A DNA stretch of 64,000 nt, from NCBI GenBank assembly GCA_022702545.1, contig JAHRBC010000007.1:3162001-3226000 (forward strand), read 5' to 3'. A program made the position numbers and the translations under genes. The notes under the pieces were generated by a model. That model was not told the origin of the DNA. It did not search any database and saw only the letters and a program-made list of their open reading frames with translations. Below, one piece after another: positions 1-12,083 of this stretch. This DNA comes from Phycomyces nitens. Taxonomy: Eukaryota > Mucoromycota > Mucoromycetes > Mucorales > Phycomycetaceae. Each line of letters opens with the position of its first letter. Position 1 is the first letter of the stretch.

Positions 1-871
1 TTGGATAGTATGTACCCTTTCTTGAGTCTAGGCAGTCTATAGAAAAGGTGTGTTTCAGAGTTGAAAATCAAGGATATATTCATGTGTTTTGGCTTGTTCT
101 GTTGTTAGTATAGAATTTGTATTTTAATGGCTAGAACTTTGCTCGCCAAGATACGCCGTGTGCGTAATTGCGGTACAAATGCCACATGTATGGAGGGATC
201 ATTTGGCAGTACAGTACACAAAGCCTATCATTTAACAGTTTCGAATATTTTGAATCAAATGATATATATATCAATGTATATTTGGATTATAAAATACAGA
301 ATTATGGTGAAAATTAATAAATGTAACCTGTATGATAATACAAAGCTTGATTAACCTTTTGGTCTGGATGGCTACACAGCCAAGCCCTATGATGCTGCGT
401 AAAATCATCTGGAGAATGTTGTGGATGTCAGCAATGGTGCCCAAGCTGATCACACAATAAGATAAGCTTAGACCACGTTGTAGATCATTCTCTAAATTAT
501 TATGTTAGATTAATAAAATGTCGATAAAAGGAGCGGTCAAAGAAGCTTGATTTGATACAACAGACAAGGCTCGAAAGACATCAGTTGACTTAAATGATAT
601 GTGCATCTTACCCCTAAAGTAAGGGTAAGATTTATTTGCGTAGATGTGTTGTGTGCTAGAGTGCCAAACAAGTGTAGACAGACATGAATGTATAGGATTT
701 TGATGTATTGTGATGTCAGTAATAATAAAGGGGAGAAGTGAGTATTAAACTCCAAAAAATAATAATAATATCTAGATATATATATATAAAAAGTATAGAA
801 GCCAAGGAATAATATATGATACAGAAAATAAGATTGTCCGTTGCTGTGTTTTTGGATTATAAACACTTGCT
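1..871. other. Gene-free left edge
   Basis: No gene is supportable here. The open frames are short, rich in tyrosine and isoleucine, and lack splice-consistent extensions. The stretch may hold the 3' untranslated region of the FHA-RING gene and the end of a gene outside the window. A short TA run lies near 775-790. Confidence 0.5.
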
Positions 872-2448
872 TTATGAAGAGTTTGAGAGGCTGTAGCTGC
901 CTTGCTCAGACTCCCGGGTGCTTTGGCTAGACTGAATAGTGATGCAAGGGCGAGAGGGTCTGGAAGAACAGGGATTAGAAAGAGATTGCTGTGGGTTGGT
1001 GGGCCAAAAATCCATCAGGTCTTCTTCGGTTGTAGATCTTCGCCAGAAATTGGGATATGACAATGGTCGCTTGTTGGGTCTCTTTCGACGGGGTTGGGTG
1101 CGCTGGATAGGCTGCTCGACAGCTACGGATTTCCGTTTATCGAAAAAGACCATCTTAATCTTCTCCATCAGACTTGTGGCACTCAGCCGTCGGTCCGTGT
1201 CACGGCGACTGGAAGACTGCTCGTTTTCGGCAGAGTCTTCTTGAATAACTGGCTCTGTGTGAATGGTCGGTTGGGAAGTAATTGGCTCGGTCGTTTCTTC
1301 AATGAACACCGTTCTACGGTCTCTGGCTACTGGAGCAAATGTTAATAGACAAGTACCGAGAGTTTGCTACTTACTTTCGATATCGCTAGCCAAGACAGGA
1401 ATGACTGGTTGAGGTTGTTGAATGGAATCAGATTGGTCTGGATCTTGAACTGTTGGGTGAACATCGTTTTTGGCGACCAAATCTTCTTCAATTGCCACAC
1501 TTTGTTCTAGGTCAGAATATGTACGGCAGATTGGGCACTGGAATCCTGGATGGCTCTTGAGAAGCGGACGAATGCATTTGTAGTGGTATGAATGTGCACA
1601 GGGGGACACAAACAGGGCTTGAAAGGGCGCCATTGCATACAGACAGATACAGCACTCTTCGATTGATTCGTCTGCAGGCTTGCTTTTTTGCTGTAGACCC
1701 GCTGAACTATCCGGACTCACGCATGACTTTATCAGGTGAGAATGGTGTTTGGTTGAGTTGGTTTTTGTATCCAGTTTTTGAGGTTTCTGAGGGTTTGTGA
1801 ACTGGCGTAGGTTGTTGAATGCGGCGATTGTGTAGGACATTGGACGAGGATTTCGAGAACGGTTAAGCTCGAATCTCATTCTGACTGAGCGGTATATTTC
1901 CTCTTGTCCTCCCTGGTAATCGATTCCAAGCTGGACAATGTCTCCGTCTTGAATTTGTGTTGGACGACTCTCATGGTTTGCGGAGCTGAGACGAATGTGG
2001 TTTAGGAACGTTCCTGAGCTTGATCTGGTATCCTTTATGTAAAGCTAAAAAAAACGAAAAAAAAGGGTCGTGAGTGCTGTACAAAAAAAAACACATTATT
2101 ATTATTATTATTATTAGTATTGGTATTTACCTTGCCGTCTGTCTCTGCCCAGATTTCGCAGTGGGCTCTGGAGACGACCTTGCTCTTGAAAGACATGTGG
2201 GTCAAGGTGTGGCGGTCAGTAAAACGACCAATCTTGATAGATTCTCCAGGTTCAAATTCGCGGTCAACGATGTCGAATATAAGGCAGCGACTGGGATCGT
2301 CGATATTGGGCACAATTCTAACATGGACACTTGGAATAACCGGACATTGGACAGTCTCGGCTGTAGCCAGGCTAGGTTGGCTGACTATCTGTGAGAATCT
2401 GTTGGACTGGGCAGTCTGGCCATTTGGAAGGGTATTTGGAGGTGCCAT
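872..2448 (-). CDS. FHA-RING E3 ubiquitin ligase, Dma1/CHFR-like
   Basis: Three exons (2131..2448, 1375..2044, 872..1329) join in phase to give about 481 residues. An FHA domain spans roughly residues 60-155 and shows the phosphothreonine-binding core (KIGRFTD, then SRAHCEIW, then SSSGTFLN). A RING finger lies at about 237-280 ([20 protein letters not shown]). The tail is basic and Ser-rich. In yeasts, FHA-RING proteins of the Dma/CHFR family bind phosphorylated partners through FHA and ubiquitinate them, acting at the spindle-position and septation checkpoints. That domain order is what is seen here; the checkpoint role is inferred. The start is the first methionine before the FHA domain, and no other in-frame start lies nearby. 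Dma1 itself is shorter, the difference being linker and tail. Confidence 0.85.
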
Positions 2449-2764
2449 GGTAAGAGATATTAAAATATAGGATTAGGGTAAGAAAGAGAAAGAGAAATCC
2501 TAAAAGATTTGTATGTAAATCTAAATACATAGTTTGAAAGCACTTTTTATATTATATTATAAGAATAAGAATAATAATATAATTTTTTATTTTTATTTTT
2601 CAGCGGATGGTAAATTGGATCTTACAGGCAAATTGTGATACTCTGGATACTAAAACACCAAGGATGTTTTCCTTCCATATGAATCCGTATCAATAGCCGT
2701 CTCCAAGTAGTTTTTTTCTTCTTCCTTTGTCTTGCCGGCCTACACGTGTTTTGAATACACCTGG

Positions 2765-2840
2765 TCCACCACTTTTCCGTCAGTCTCTGGCCAAGACTTC
2801 TCTGGAGACAGTAGTGAAATCATAAGCATTGCTCTTGTAT
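2765..2840 (-). pseudogene. Degenerate copy of an FHA-gene segment
   Basis: On the minus strand this stretch resembles the FHA exon junction of the neighbouring FHA-RING gene. It carries an ETDGKV-like stretch and the same CTGGAGAC block, and roughly 20 of 26 bases match across the best part, by eye. Flanking sequence is too decayed to extend the match. It is probably a relic of a local duplication and has no intact reading frame. Confidence 0.4.
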
Positions 2841-3193
2841 TTTGGCTGTCAAAATGATACAAATATCTTCTTTTTTTATATATTAGATTTCTGAGGTACA
2901 AATCTCTAGGCTTTCATCTCCGGCAAGATCTTTTGTCTCGTGTTTTTTTTACAGAAAAGAGGTCAATTGGCTTCTTCTGATGCCAGCATTGTTAAAATCA
3001 AGGCTAGACAGTGTCACCATCTTGCAAATAAATAAAGGCAATTCATTCTAATTACGTCACAAAAATTCCAAGACAGACAAATGCAAAGGCAAGAAGTATG
3101 GAGGAAAAGAATAATGCTGAATTTAAAAAAATAAAATAATAATAATAATAAACATTTATATAAACATTTGCCTTGTCCTGATCATAATCCACA

Positions 3194-3565
3194 ATGTTCA
3201 AATCAGCCATCCTATTCAAATCAGCAACACATGTACCAAAATCTGCCTTTTTCCATGTCAGCGAGACAATTGCCTCATTAGATCAGGCACGGGCAGTATT
3301 TAAGAAACTTGGTCAATATGGTGAAATGATTGAATACAAATTCCAGAGAGTAAGTGAATCCATACACTTCTTGGTCGCTAAACTCTCACAATAGTGCCCA
3401 GAGACAAAAGCCTATATGCAATACGGATATGTTACCTATAAAAACGAAGAGGATGCCCAAAAGGCACTTGTTGACAAGTTTGTAAAAGTCGATAGCCCTC
3501 TGTTCAAAAAAGTCTGCGAAGTCACAGTTGACCCAAAGACACCAAGGGCTCCTAAGCAACAATAA
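3194..3565 (+). CDS. Small RRM-like protein, probably mitochondrial
   Basis: Two exons (3194..3349 and 3395..3565) flank a 45-base intron with a strong GTAAGT donor and a TAG acceptor. The result is 108 residues. Without splicing an in-frame TAG would stop the protein at 3392-3394, and that stop is the intron's own acceptor. The N-terminus is rich in Ser, Lys, Phe and His with no acidic residue for about 22 positions, as in mitochondrial presequences. The middle (DQARAVFKKLGQYGEM) and the later GYVTYKNEEDAQKAL resemble the first helix and RNP1-like strand of an RRM fold. I do not recognise a precise orthologue. Import and RNA binding are inferences; the RRM could be degenerate. Confidence 0.65.
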
Positions 3566-4315
3566 ACACAATAGACTAGCATTACTACTTTTCTTTATTT
3601 TCCTTTATAATCACATGGCTCCTATTAACAAACGATGCTTTTTCTGTGGATCTTTTGATGCACAGCTTGAGACCAATGATCAGGGTGATTCAATTGGTGA
3701 CAAACAAATAAAGAAGATGTTATTATATCATTTGGCCGAATAAGAAAGATCCACAGATGGCAGTTTGGTTTAAAAGACATGTTAAATATGATTCCTAAAT
3801 AAGAAATATAGAGAGAGATCCAAAAAGTAATTAGAAAAGGAGGTTTATGATATGACTTGCATTCCAAGTTATTTATCTTGGTATTTCACTAATCCAATCC
3901 CCCTTTGTCTCTTTCTCTTTCTCTCTTTTTGTGGATCATGATATTTAAAGGGATATAAGAGTTTAACAATGGTGATAATAATAATAATATAAGGATGTAC
4001 AATTATTTATAATAAAATATTTGATTACCAAAAGTAATATTATTATTAATAATAATAGTTGCTTGTAGTGGTGAAATACATCGCCATTGACAGTACAATT
4101 TACATTTGATAAAATGATGAAAAATCCAAAGGATCCCATCAGAACACAAGGTCAATGTAAGGATCTCTTTTTGGACCCCTTGGACACAGATTATAGACCC
4201 ATTATATATATATATATATATATCAAAAAGGTAAAAATGAAATTTAATAAGGAAATGCATGTCAACAGGGGACTGCATACATGAAGAAGATGGTCGATGC
4301 AACCATATTAAACAC

Positions 4316-4359
<44 letters not shown>

Positions 4360-5157
4360 CTATCTATCTATCTAAATATTTATTATTTTGTTTCAAAGTA
4401 TACCACTACATCTATATGTGTATTCCTACTGTCTTTACCAATCTCTCGTATGTTTTTTTTTTGTTCTTCTTCTTTGAAATACTGGCTGGTTAGTTTCAGA
4501 AGACCAGGTTAACAAAGCAGCTGGCAATACTGCAAATCATTATATTATCGGACAATCTGTCTATTGTAAACATATTCCATTCCGCAGCACCCCATCTTTA
4601 GTTTCCTCTCTTTCTCTCTTTCTTTCTTTTTGACTTTATGCCCCTCTTTTTATTTATTTATTTATTTATTCGCTTGGCCATCATTAAAATTTTCCTTTTT
4701 ATATAAAAATAAATATTTGTATATTTATCATTAAAAATATTTTACAATGTTTTATACAAAAATAAATAAATAAATTATAATACCAAATAATCATCATTCA
4801 TCAATCAGCCATGGCTCTTAAAACGTGCAAAAGGAACACTAACAATAAGGGTCGATTATTTTAGAGTACGGAGTGTAAGAGGGGAATGAAAGACCGTGGC
4901 TCGCTGCATTCGACACAGACACATGCGCACAGATCATAGTAAGTAAAGAAAAAGAGGCCTCCAAACACAGACTACCGACAGACATGTACATTGCTTAACA
5001 ACACCCTAAAAGAAAAATAGACAATATTTAATTATATATGTATATAATTATCTAAATCACATCTTGGATATAAAATACTACTCCTACATACACCTAGCTT
5101 TCGTCTCTTTCACTTTCAAGGCTCACTTTCTCTAATCTTTACAAATCTTTTTTTTTT
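3566..5157. other. Intergenic, microsatellite-rich
   Basis: No supportable gene. A (TA)n run followed by TATC units lies near 4318-4372, and TTTA units near 4650-4670. A 43-residue frame starting at 3614 with a CFFC motif follows the small RRM-like gene, but it has nothing else in its favour. Confidence 0.5.
4318..4374. repeat. (TA)n followed by (TATC)n microsatellite
   Basis: About 17 TA units run directly into about five ATCT/TATC units. This is a simple sequence repeat in a gene-free interval. Confidence 0.9.
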
Positions 5158-5520
5158 CTTTTTAATAATTTCATTTCTATATTTATATATATATATATTT
5201 ATATATATATATTAATATATATATTTATATATTATTTATATATTTATATACTTCTTTTAAAGATACATCTAATCATACCCACACATTATATATATATATA
5301 TATAAAAATATAAATATATATATATATATTTATACATATATATACTATATATCTATATACATACACACATACATACATACATACACATACACACACACAC
5401 ACATACATACATACGTACATACATACATACGTACACACATACACACATACACACATAAATACATACATAAATACATAAATACATATATATATATATATTG
5501 ATATATATATATATGTGTGT
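5158..5520. repeat. AT- and CATA-rich microsatellite block upstream of the TEA factor gene
   Basis: Blocks of TATA, ATAC/ACAT (about 5360-5480) and CA units follow one another, ending about 120 bases before the TEA-factor start. Tyr/Val/Cys-rich frames here are products of the repeat and not genes. Confidence 0.85.
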
Positions 5521-5636
5521 GTGCGTGTCTATATATTCACATCTCTGTAAAACACAAGAAATATCTCACTCACCCTCGCTCTATTGCCAACTTCTTTATT
5601 ATCCTTTACGTCAAAAACCGATACTCAATCCAGACC

Positions 5637-8249
5637 ATGCTCGCTTGCTCCCAAGATCCCTTTTACAAGTCCACACCAACGAAAAAGGAGATCATTTCTC
5701 CCACCAGAACGTTAGATTCTAGCCGCGACAACAGCTACTCTCATTCTTGCAACTACAATATCCCAAACCAAATACCTCGCCACAATCATGCGTCCCATCA
5801 ATGTCAGAATTCATTGGCTTCATCTGCCCAGTACCAGAAAGAGAAGAGATTAAAGTCATTGAAGAAAGATCAGCCCATCGGTTCTGATAGCAATACCACA
5901 TTGAGCGACCACGGAAAAGAAAAAGAGGAGGCAGGTTGGAAAATTTAAAGAATACCAAGGATGCATTAGTTCAAATAACACAGGAATTATATACTAACCT
6001 ATGTATTCACTACTACAGCAAGTTTGGCCACCAGACGTAGAATCTGCATTTATCGAAGGTACACAATCACCATTGCCATCATTACCCTTACATTTCTTTA
6101 GCCCTCGAGACAATACCAAAACTAGGTCGACGCAAGATACTTGTGAATGGAAAACCCTGTGGTAATTTACAAGATATACATTAATTAATTAAAAAAAATA
6201 TCATTAATCAAAATCACTGATTATCCCAACAATTAGGTCGCAATGAATTGATTTCAGACTACATTTTTCGAAAGACCTCAAAGGTCCGGACAAGGAAACA
6301 AGTATCTTCCCATATCCAGGTCCTAAAGAACACCCGCAAAGGAGACATTTACTGTAAGCAAAAAAAAGAAGAAAAATCTTGGTCCTCTGCCAATACTAAA
6401 TCCCAACAGTTATGCGTCTTTTGACTGATACAGTCGACCCAGACGAGGTCCAGAAACCGCGTGCACCAAAGAACATAATGAGCCGTCAACGGTCCCAGTA
6501 TCAGCCAATGCAATCAAGGTACGCCCATGGTCTGTCAAACAACACTACCAACAGAGGCAGTGCCAACCCAAACACCCGTTCAAAAATCGCAACCACCCAT
6601 TCATCCGAATCAATTTCCTCTGACGAATCATCAACCAGTTCCTCACCCTCACCCGCCGACTGCATGTTTGATTTCATGTATGGTGATTCTCAACACACCA
6701 GTACTTTTACCATGCCAGACATCAAAGACCCGTTTTATGAATCCCTCCAACAATCACTGTTCAACATGACCGATCTCTTGACCCTGTCATCCCAACCCTA
6801 CATGGGATCTGTATCTACACTTGATCCCAATTCTCAATCGATCAACAATGGACGGCCAGCTCCAAATAGTGCCGGTGGAAGTAGCGCAAGTAGCAACAGC
6901 ACTGGTGTTACTTCAATTGGGGGGCTTGAATCGTTTTCGTCTCTACAGAACATGGCTGTCCTATCTCCTAACGAGATTGCCAACCCTCTTTTCTATCCTT
7001 CTGAAGAGCTCTACAATAACCAAAACAGAGACAATGTCTTGTTGTCTCCAGAAGAACTTCTCTGCCTCGAGACGTCGCTGGCAGATCCTAAATGGAAGTC
7101 GAAATCTACCACGTCCCAGTCCTCTGCACATTCTGGATCCCTTTCAGTTGGTGAATGCCAAAAGCGGGTTCAAAAAAAGTCTGCGTATGCGGACAAGAGT
7201 GCATCGATTGCCATGTGGCCCAGCTATATTTGTCTGTATCTTGAATATCCACCTCCGTATAACAACTTGGTAAATACAAAACTAAATGGTCTCTAGGTAA
7301 TTAACACTTTTTTTCAGATCATCGCCTCTCACACACTGGCTCAATTGACCCAATGTCAGCCACAATACCTTCCTGTTGTAAGTTCAGAATCGATTTCAAA
7401 AGAGAAATGTCCTTCTCTTTTGGAACTGACCGCTTCTCCTGCAGATGTGACATTATTAGCAAAGGTATGCTTGTGTGTATATATGTATATATTAATATAT
7501 GTATATGTATTTATATATATATATTAATATTGATAATATCAACATTTTATTCATATTGTGGTATTCTGTAGATGAAATTAGATATAAATCTCAATTTATC
7601 CGAATTTTACTTTAATAACACCTCCTTCTTTGAGACCTCTGAACGACGCACGATCGAATGCACCAGTACGATCTATTCATTTGGTGCGATCGTACTCGAA
7701 TCAAAAGAGATCCAGCAGGCATTATGGCTAAATGAGGGAAAATACATGTACAGCTTTGTATGTGTAAACCAATTCTTTGATGCGTTCATGAAGGGTATTC
7801 GCGCACTTCCAGCCTGGGATGAGATTGATGTTGCGATAAATAATCTGTGTCTTGTACAGGTAATCGATACTTTTTGTATTTCAAATCTAATCAATGGTCT
7901 CTAGGTTTTTGAAGATGTTGAGACAAAGTATGGAAATACGATCCAGCAATCGGCCACTCCAGAGTCTGTGCTCAATGACAATCTTTCACAGCCAGCCATG
8001 CCTTCTCTATTTTCCCAGCACCCAACCAGCCAGCCTGCCGATTCCTCCCTGATGTTCAACATTCCTCTCTCTTGTTCATCACCGGCAGTAAAGGACACCC
8101 CTGCTGCCCCACTTTTAACCATGGTCTATGAATTCGAACGTGGTCAAGGCTCGATTGAGATGGCGATTGTCAAGGACACCAACAATGTCAATACCACTGC
8201 AAAAGAGCCAGAGGACAAAAAGATGGATTTTTTGGGTGATATTTATTAA
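5637..8249 (+). CDS. TEA/ATTS transcription factor (TEAD/AbaA/Tec1 family)
   Basis: Eight exons (5637..5934, 6023..6058, 6102..6161, 6237..6353, 6410..7269, 7318..7464, 7572..7859, 7905..8249) give about 716 residues. The TEA DNA-binding domain is at about 100-170 and is very clear: [31 protein letters not shown], then [18 protein letters not shown] Ser/Thr/Asn/Pro-rich linker follows. The C-terminal third (about 435-680) resembles the Ig-like Yap-binding domain of animal TEADs, including [16 protein letters not shown] and [11 protein letters not shown]. In fungi the family controls conidiation (AbaA) or filamentation (Tec1). The first exon is the least certain: its junction uses an AAG acceptor. 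A branch-point-like ACTAAC supports an intron there, but a methionine at 6001, also in frame, could be an alternative start. Confidence 0.88.
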
Positions 8250-9061
8250 CTATTTTCTCTTTTTCACAAATCTACATACCTTGACACTTTGGATACAAAT
8301 CTCTTTTGGGTTTCTTTATCACTTTCCTTTATCTGTCTTGTCTTGCCTGTCTTTCCTTTACAACCCACGCACACACGCAAAATCTTCATTTATTCTTGCA
8401 CATAGTACAAACTTGCTTTCTTATTTTTCATGCTTTGCCGCCTTGGCTTCCCACTCCTTTCTTTCTTTTTCTTTTATATTTTCGTTTACATTTCAAGATG
8501 ATCTTCACCAAAAAAATACCCTTTCTTTCTATTACTCTTACTCTTACTCTTATTATTATTCTTATTTAAAAATTACCATCTTTTTCTTTTTTTTCTTTTT
8601 CTTTTTTTAATATACACCCCACACACACACCCACATATATATACATATATATATTTAAGAAATCGTTTTGCCGTTGATCGGTCAAGACACTGTTTCAAAC
8701 AAACCAAACAAACAAAAAAAGGATGAGCACAGATGGTTGATTATATACAATCGTCCTGGAACATCAAAAGGACCATCACCACCATCACCATCACCACCTT
8801 CACCTTTGGACTGATTTGACATTTAATGATTTTAATATACACATCATTATATTTGAAACATTTGTTTATTATGGAGTGGCTTGTGGGTATTATGAAAATA
8901 AATAAATAAATGAATGAATGGTGAATAGATAATGAAAAAAGAAAAAAGATTGAATGCTACATACTATTAAAAAAAAGGGGGGGAAATTCTTGAATGTGAC
9001 ATGGAAATGAGAGATTATTATAACAATAGCAGAATGGAATATTTACAAAAATCAATGAAAA
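8250..9061. other. Intergenic between convergent TEA-factor and FYVE genes
   Basis: Pyrimidine-rich 3' region of the TEA factor, a CAC/CAT repeat near 8768-8800, and AT-rich sequence. No gene seen. Confidence 0.6.
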
Positions 9062-11028
9062 TCAAGGTTTTGGAATAACAAGGTCTTGGAAACACATGTC
9101 ACAGACACGGCTCCACTTTCCTGTGTTACGAGAGGTATGGGTGTGGAACAAGGGGAGGGAATTCGAACTGTGTCTTTGACAAATAACCTTACCACACCTA
9201 CAGATAAAGGGCCTTAGGAGTGGGTTCTCAATTAAATGATCCTTTCTTACCTTCTACAATGATGTCTTCTTTGAAAGAATGAAAATTTGGTTGAACAGGG
9301 CTGGATTGTATCTTGAGAGATCCGTTCAAATTGACATTGGTCGGCGTCTTTGTCGGCTACCCATTGACTTTTTGGAAGCAACGCAAACCGAGATTTCCTG
9401 TCTCGAGGTAGTAGATGAATCATATAGTGATGCCGCTGGAGTTCTGGCTGCTTTTGCCTTGAACGATAGCCCACAAAGCCCTTTGTTTTTTATTTAAAAA
9501 AAACTTATTAATACCAGCAGCGTATTAAAATAGATGTCCTCACCTCTTCTGGCTGTCCTGTTAACCCTGAACCTGCAATGATCATTTCTATTCCATGCAA
9601 GCGACCCTCAAACGTATGTATTACATGCCCTGTTCCTACTCCACCACCCAACACCATCGCCACTTCCCAGCGTGCCTTGTGAACCCAGTCAATTTTGGTC
9701 TCGATATCAAGGATATCAACGACCTTTTTTCGAAATCCCCACCGACAAAGATCAGTGTCTGCATTTGACGAATGCCTCTTGCGACGATGCTTTAGTAGCC
9801 TTGTGTCCAATGATTCGCTAATGACAATGGGCACATGTGGATTTTCGATCTTCAATTCCAAATCTGCCACCAGATCCTCCAGACTTTCGATCATCATTTG
9901 CTGCTGTTCTGATGCTAGTTCACACTCCCTCAGCCGCTCCTCGTACTTCTTTTCTCGTTGCTCGAATTCGGCTGCAATTGCTTGTTCTAGACTAACCAAT
10001 GCCCTGGTCTTGCCTTCCATTCCAAGCAGTTCGGTTGAGATTGATTCGAGCCGTTCGGATTGGCCAATGCAATTCGACATTAATTGCAGAAAATCAGATC
10101 GCCATGTGGCGGCCAATGAATTAGGATTGTAATCATTGTTGTACGAATCATCGATCGACGTCTGATGAAGCTCGTCAAGCCGTGAATGGATAAGGGTGTT
10201 GGTGGTCAGGAACAGGTTGGATAGTGAGGTAGGCAATGTTTTGTCGGTCTGGTCTGACCATACACAGTCATCAGAAGGTTTCCTGAGATCAATAAGGTTG
10301 CCATGGGATCGAGTGCGACGGTGAGAAAAGACGGTTGGGCTGTTGGGATGGTTACTGTTGCTGTTGCTATTGGTGCTGCTGTTGCTGCTGCTGCTATTAC
10401 TGCTAAGAATGCTCGTACTTCGGGTGCTTGTGCTTGTGGTTGTGCTCGTACTCTCGCTCGTACGCGGACTCATGTCGATTGGACCAGACAGAGTGGTGTC
10501 AATGGACTTTAGGTGGGCAAGGGTAGGCATTGAATGTTGGTTATTTAGCAATTCATGAACATGAAACTCTTGCATGGTGTGTGTGATACCGGTAATCTTG
10601 GCCCGCAAGATCTCAAAGGCATCAATGTGAGGGTCCCAGGATTGGTCAGATCCAGAGCTGGCTAAACTGTCAGCCATGATAGGTTTATGTCGTATAGGTT
10701 GGGCCGTGTTTGTTTTGTGTTTGTTTTTTGGCTTGGAAGGAATTGGACCAACCATTGGAGTTGTACGATGTTTGGAAGTTGATTTGGGTTTTGCAAGAGC
10801 CGAAAGAGAGGCTTCCGAGTCAGTTGGGTGTTTGCAAGATTGTTTAAAATCTAATTGTGTGACGTTGGTCTGCAGGCAAACCTCACCGGAGTTGGCTTTC
10901 AAGGACTCCTTTGCTCCTGGCTGCACTGACCCTGTTGTATCTGCTGATGAACCAGTCTCCCTTTTACTGCGGGTTTGATGATGATGTTCCGTTTTATCGG
11001 CGTAATCTGAATTGTCACTCTGTGACAC
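9062..11028 (-). CDS. FYVE zinc-finger protein with coiled coil
   Basis: Three exons (9544..11028, 9251..9480, 9062..9197) give about 616 residues. The N-terminal half is Ser/Thr/Asn-rich and low-complexity. A coiled coil lies at about 335-410 (SERLESISTELLG, then QREKKYEERLRECE). The FYVE finger at the extreme C-terminus (about 530-612) carries W535 with AD, the RRHHCRRCG signature, VICQRHSS and RVCDMC. FYVE fingers bind phosphatidylinositol 3-phosphate on endosomes, so an endosomal membrane role is expected. The C-x2-H variant in the third pair occurs in known fungal FYVE fingers such as Vps27. The first pair is odd: the cysteines are 12 residues apart instead of two. No VHS, UIM or kinase domain is seen, so it is not Vps27 or Fab1. 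Confidence 0.8.
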
Positions 11029-12083
11029 CGGTTGGTTAAAGTTTGTGATTGATCTATTTGGGTTGATTTGTAAAGGGGTTTGTGATGAAGAAAGATTGAA
11101 TGTCTAATGGACAGGATTGATTAGAATGTCACTTTATTGATGGTCTGGTTCCTTACCAGGTTCCCATTAGATCTCTTCTGGAGATTGTGGGGCAATGAAT
11201 GACTGAATGGAGTTGGAAAGTGATCGGCGTAAAGTGATCCAGGCTGCATTCTGCAGAGCAGTGGTGACGCGTAATATATATATGTGTATATATATATACA
11301 TGAGTATATATACGCTATAAATAATGTATTAGCATAATGAAGAAGAAAAAGAAGAAGAAGAAGAAGAAGAGGAAGAGGAAGAAAGAGGAGGATGGACTTG
11401 GTATTGAGGCCAAAAAATAAAATAAAATAAAATAAACTTTTTTCCGAAAATGATAAAATAATATAAAATCTAGCTTCCCCTCGAAATGAAAATACAGTTG
11501 GATACGCTGCGTGTCAAGAGAAACGATTACAAGATGTATATGATGTTTGTTTATTTTTGTAAAAATGTTTACGTCACCTACACTTGATAATCACCAAAAA
11601 TAAACAAAAATAAACTTACAAAATATATATTTAAAAGAAGTTCGTTTGAAATAAGATCATTTATCCAATTGATAAACGAAATTGAAACAAGAGGGAATAA
11701 CTTTTTTTATTTCTTGCACAAGACACAGGCCATTTATAGCAGGTTCTCTTTTTAATTTGCACCATGTACGCTTGCTTTATTTGATCCTTTATCTGTTACA
11801 CTGACTATTGAAATGATTGAAATGTATATTTTGGCCAAGTAAAACATAAAGGATCGTGGTAAAATGATATTTGTAACATTAAGAATTCTGCACTCATTTT
11901 TGCTACAAAACATCAATAAAAGCCACAGGGTTGAATATAGGTGGACAAAGCGTGAAATGATTAGTTTTTTTTTATCGTGCCATCTTTGTGTTTTGTTTTT
12001 CCTAGGCATACACACTAGGTCTCATTTAGCACATGCCTTGTGTGTTTCATAAGGTATGCTAAATGACGTTTGGATTCGATCGC
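11029..12083. other. Intergenic, 5' side of the FYVE gene
   Basis: Contains a GAA/GAG purine run (about 11340-11395) and AT-rich sequence. Short frames near 11750-12050 lack coding character. No gene is called. Confidence 0.5.

Noticed and set aside
3350..3394. In-frame stop suggesting a pseudogene in the small RRM-like gene
   Set aside because: The stop is the TAG acceptor of a 45-base intron with a GTAAGT donor. Splicing gives one continuous in-phase protein.
5286..5515. Tyr/Val/Cys-rich frames
   Set aside because: Products of CATA and TA microsatellites with no coding bias.
4318..5515. Repeat blocks as a CRISPR array or satellite
   Set aside because: Units are 2-4 bases with no spacers; they are ordinary microsatellites.
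6001..6022. Methionine at 6001 as the only start of the TEA factor
   Set aside because: A branch-point-like ACTAAC and acceptor lie here, and the upstream exon joins in phase. Kept as an alternative only.
10343..10558. Leu/Val-rich plus-strand frame resembling a membrane protein
   Set aside because: It is antisense to the Ser/Thr/Asn-rich low-complexity part of the FYVE protein.
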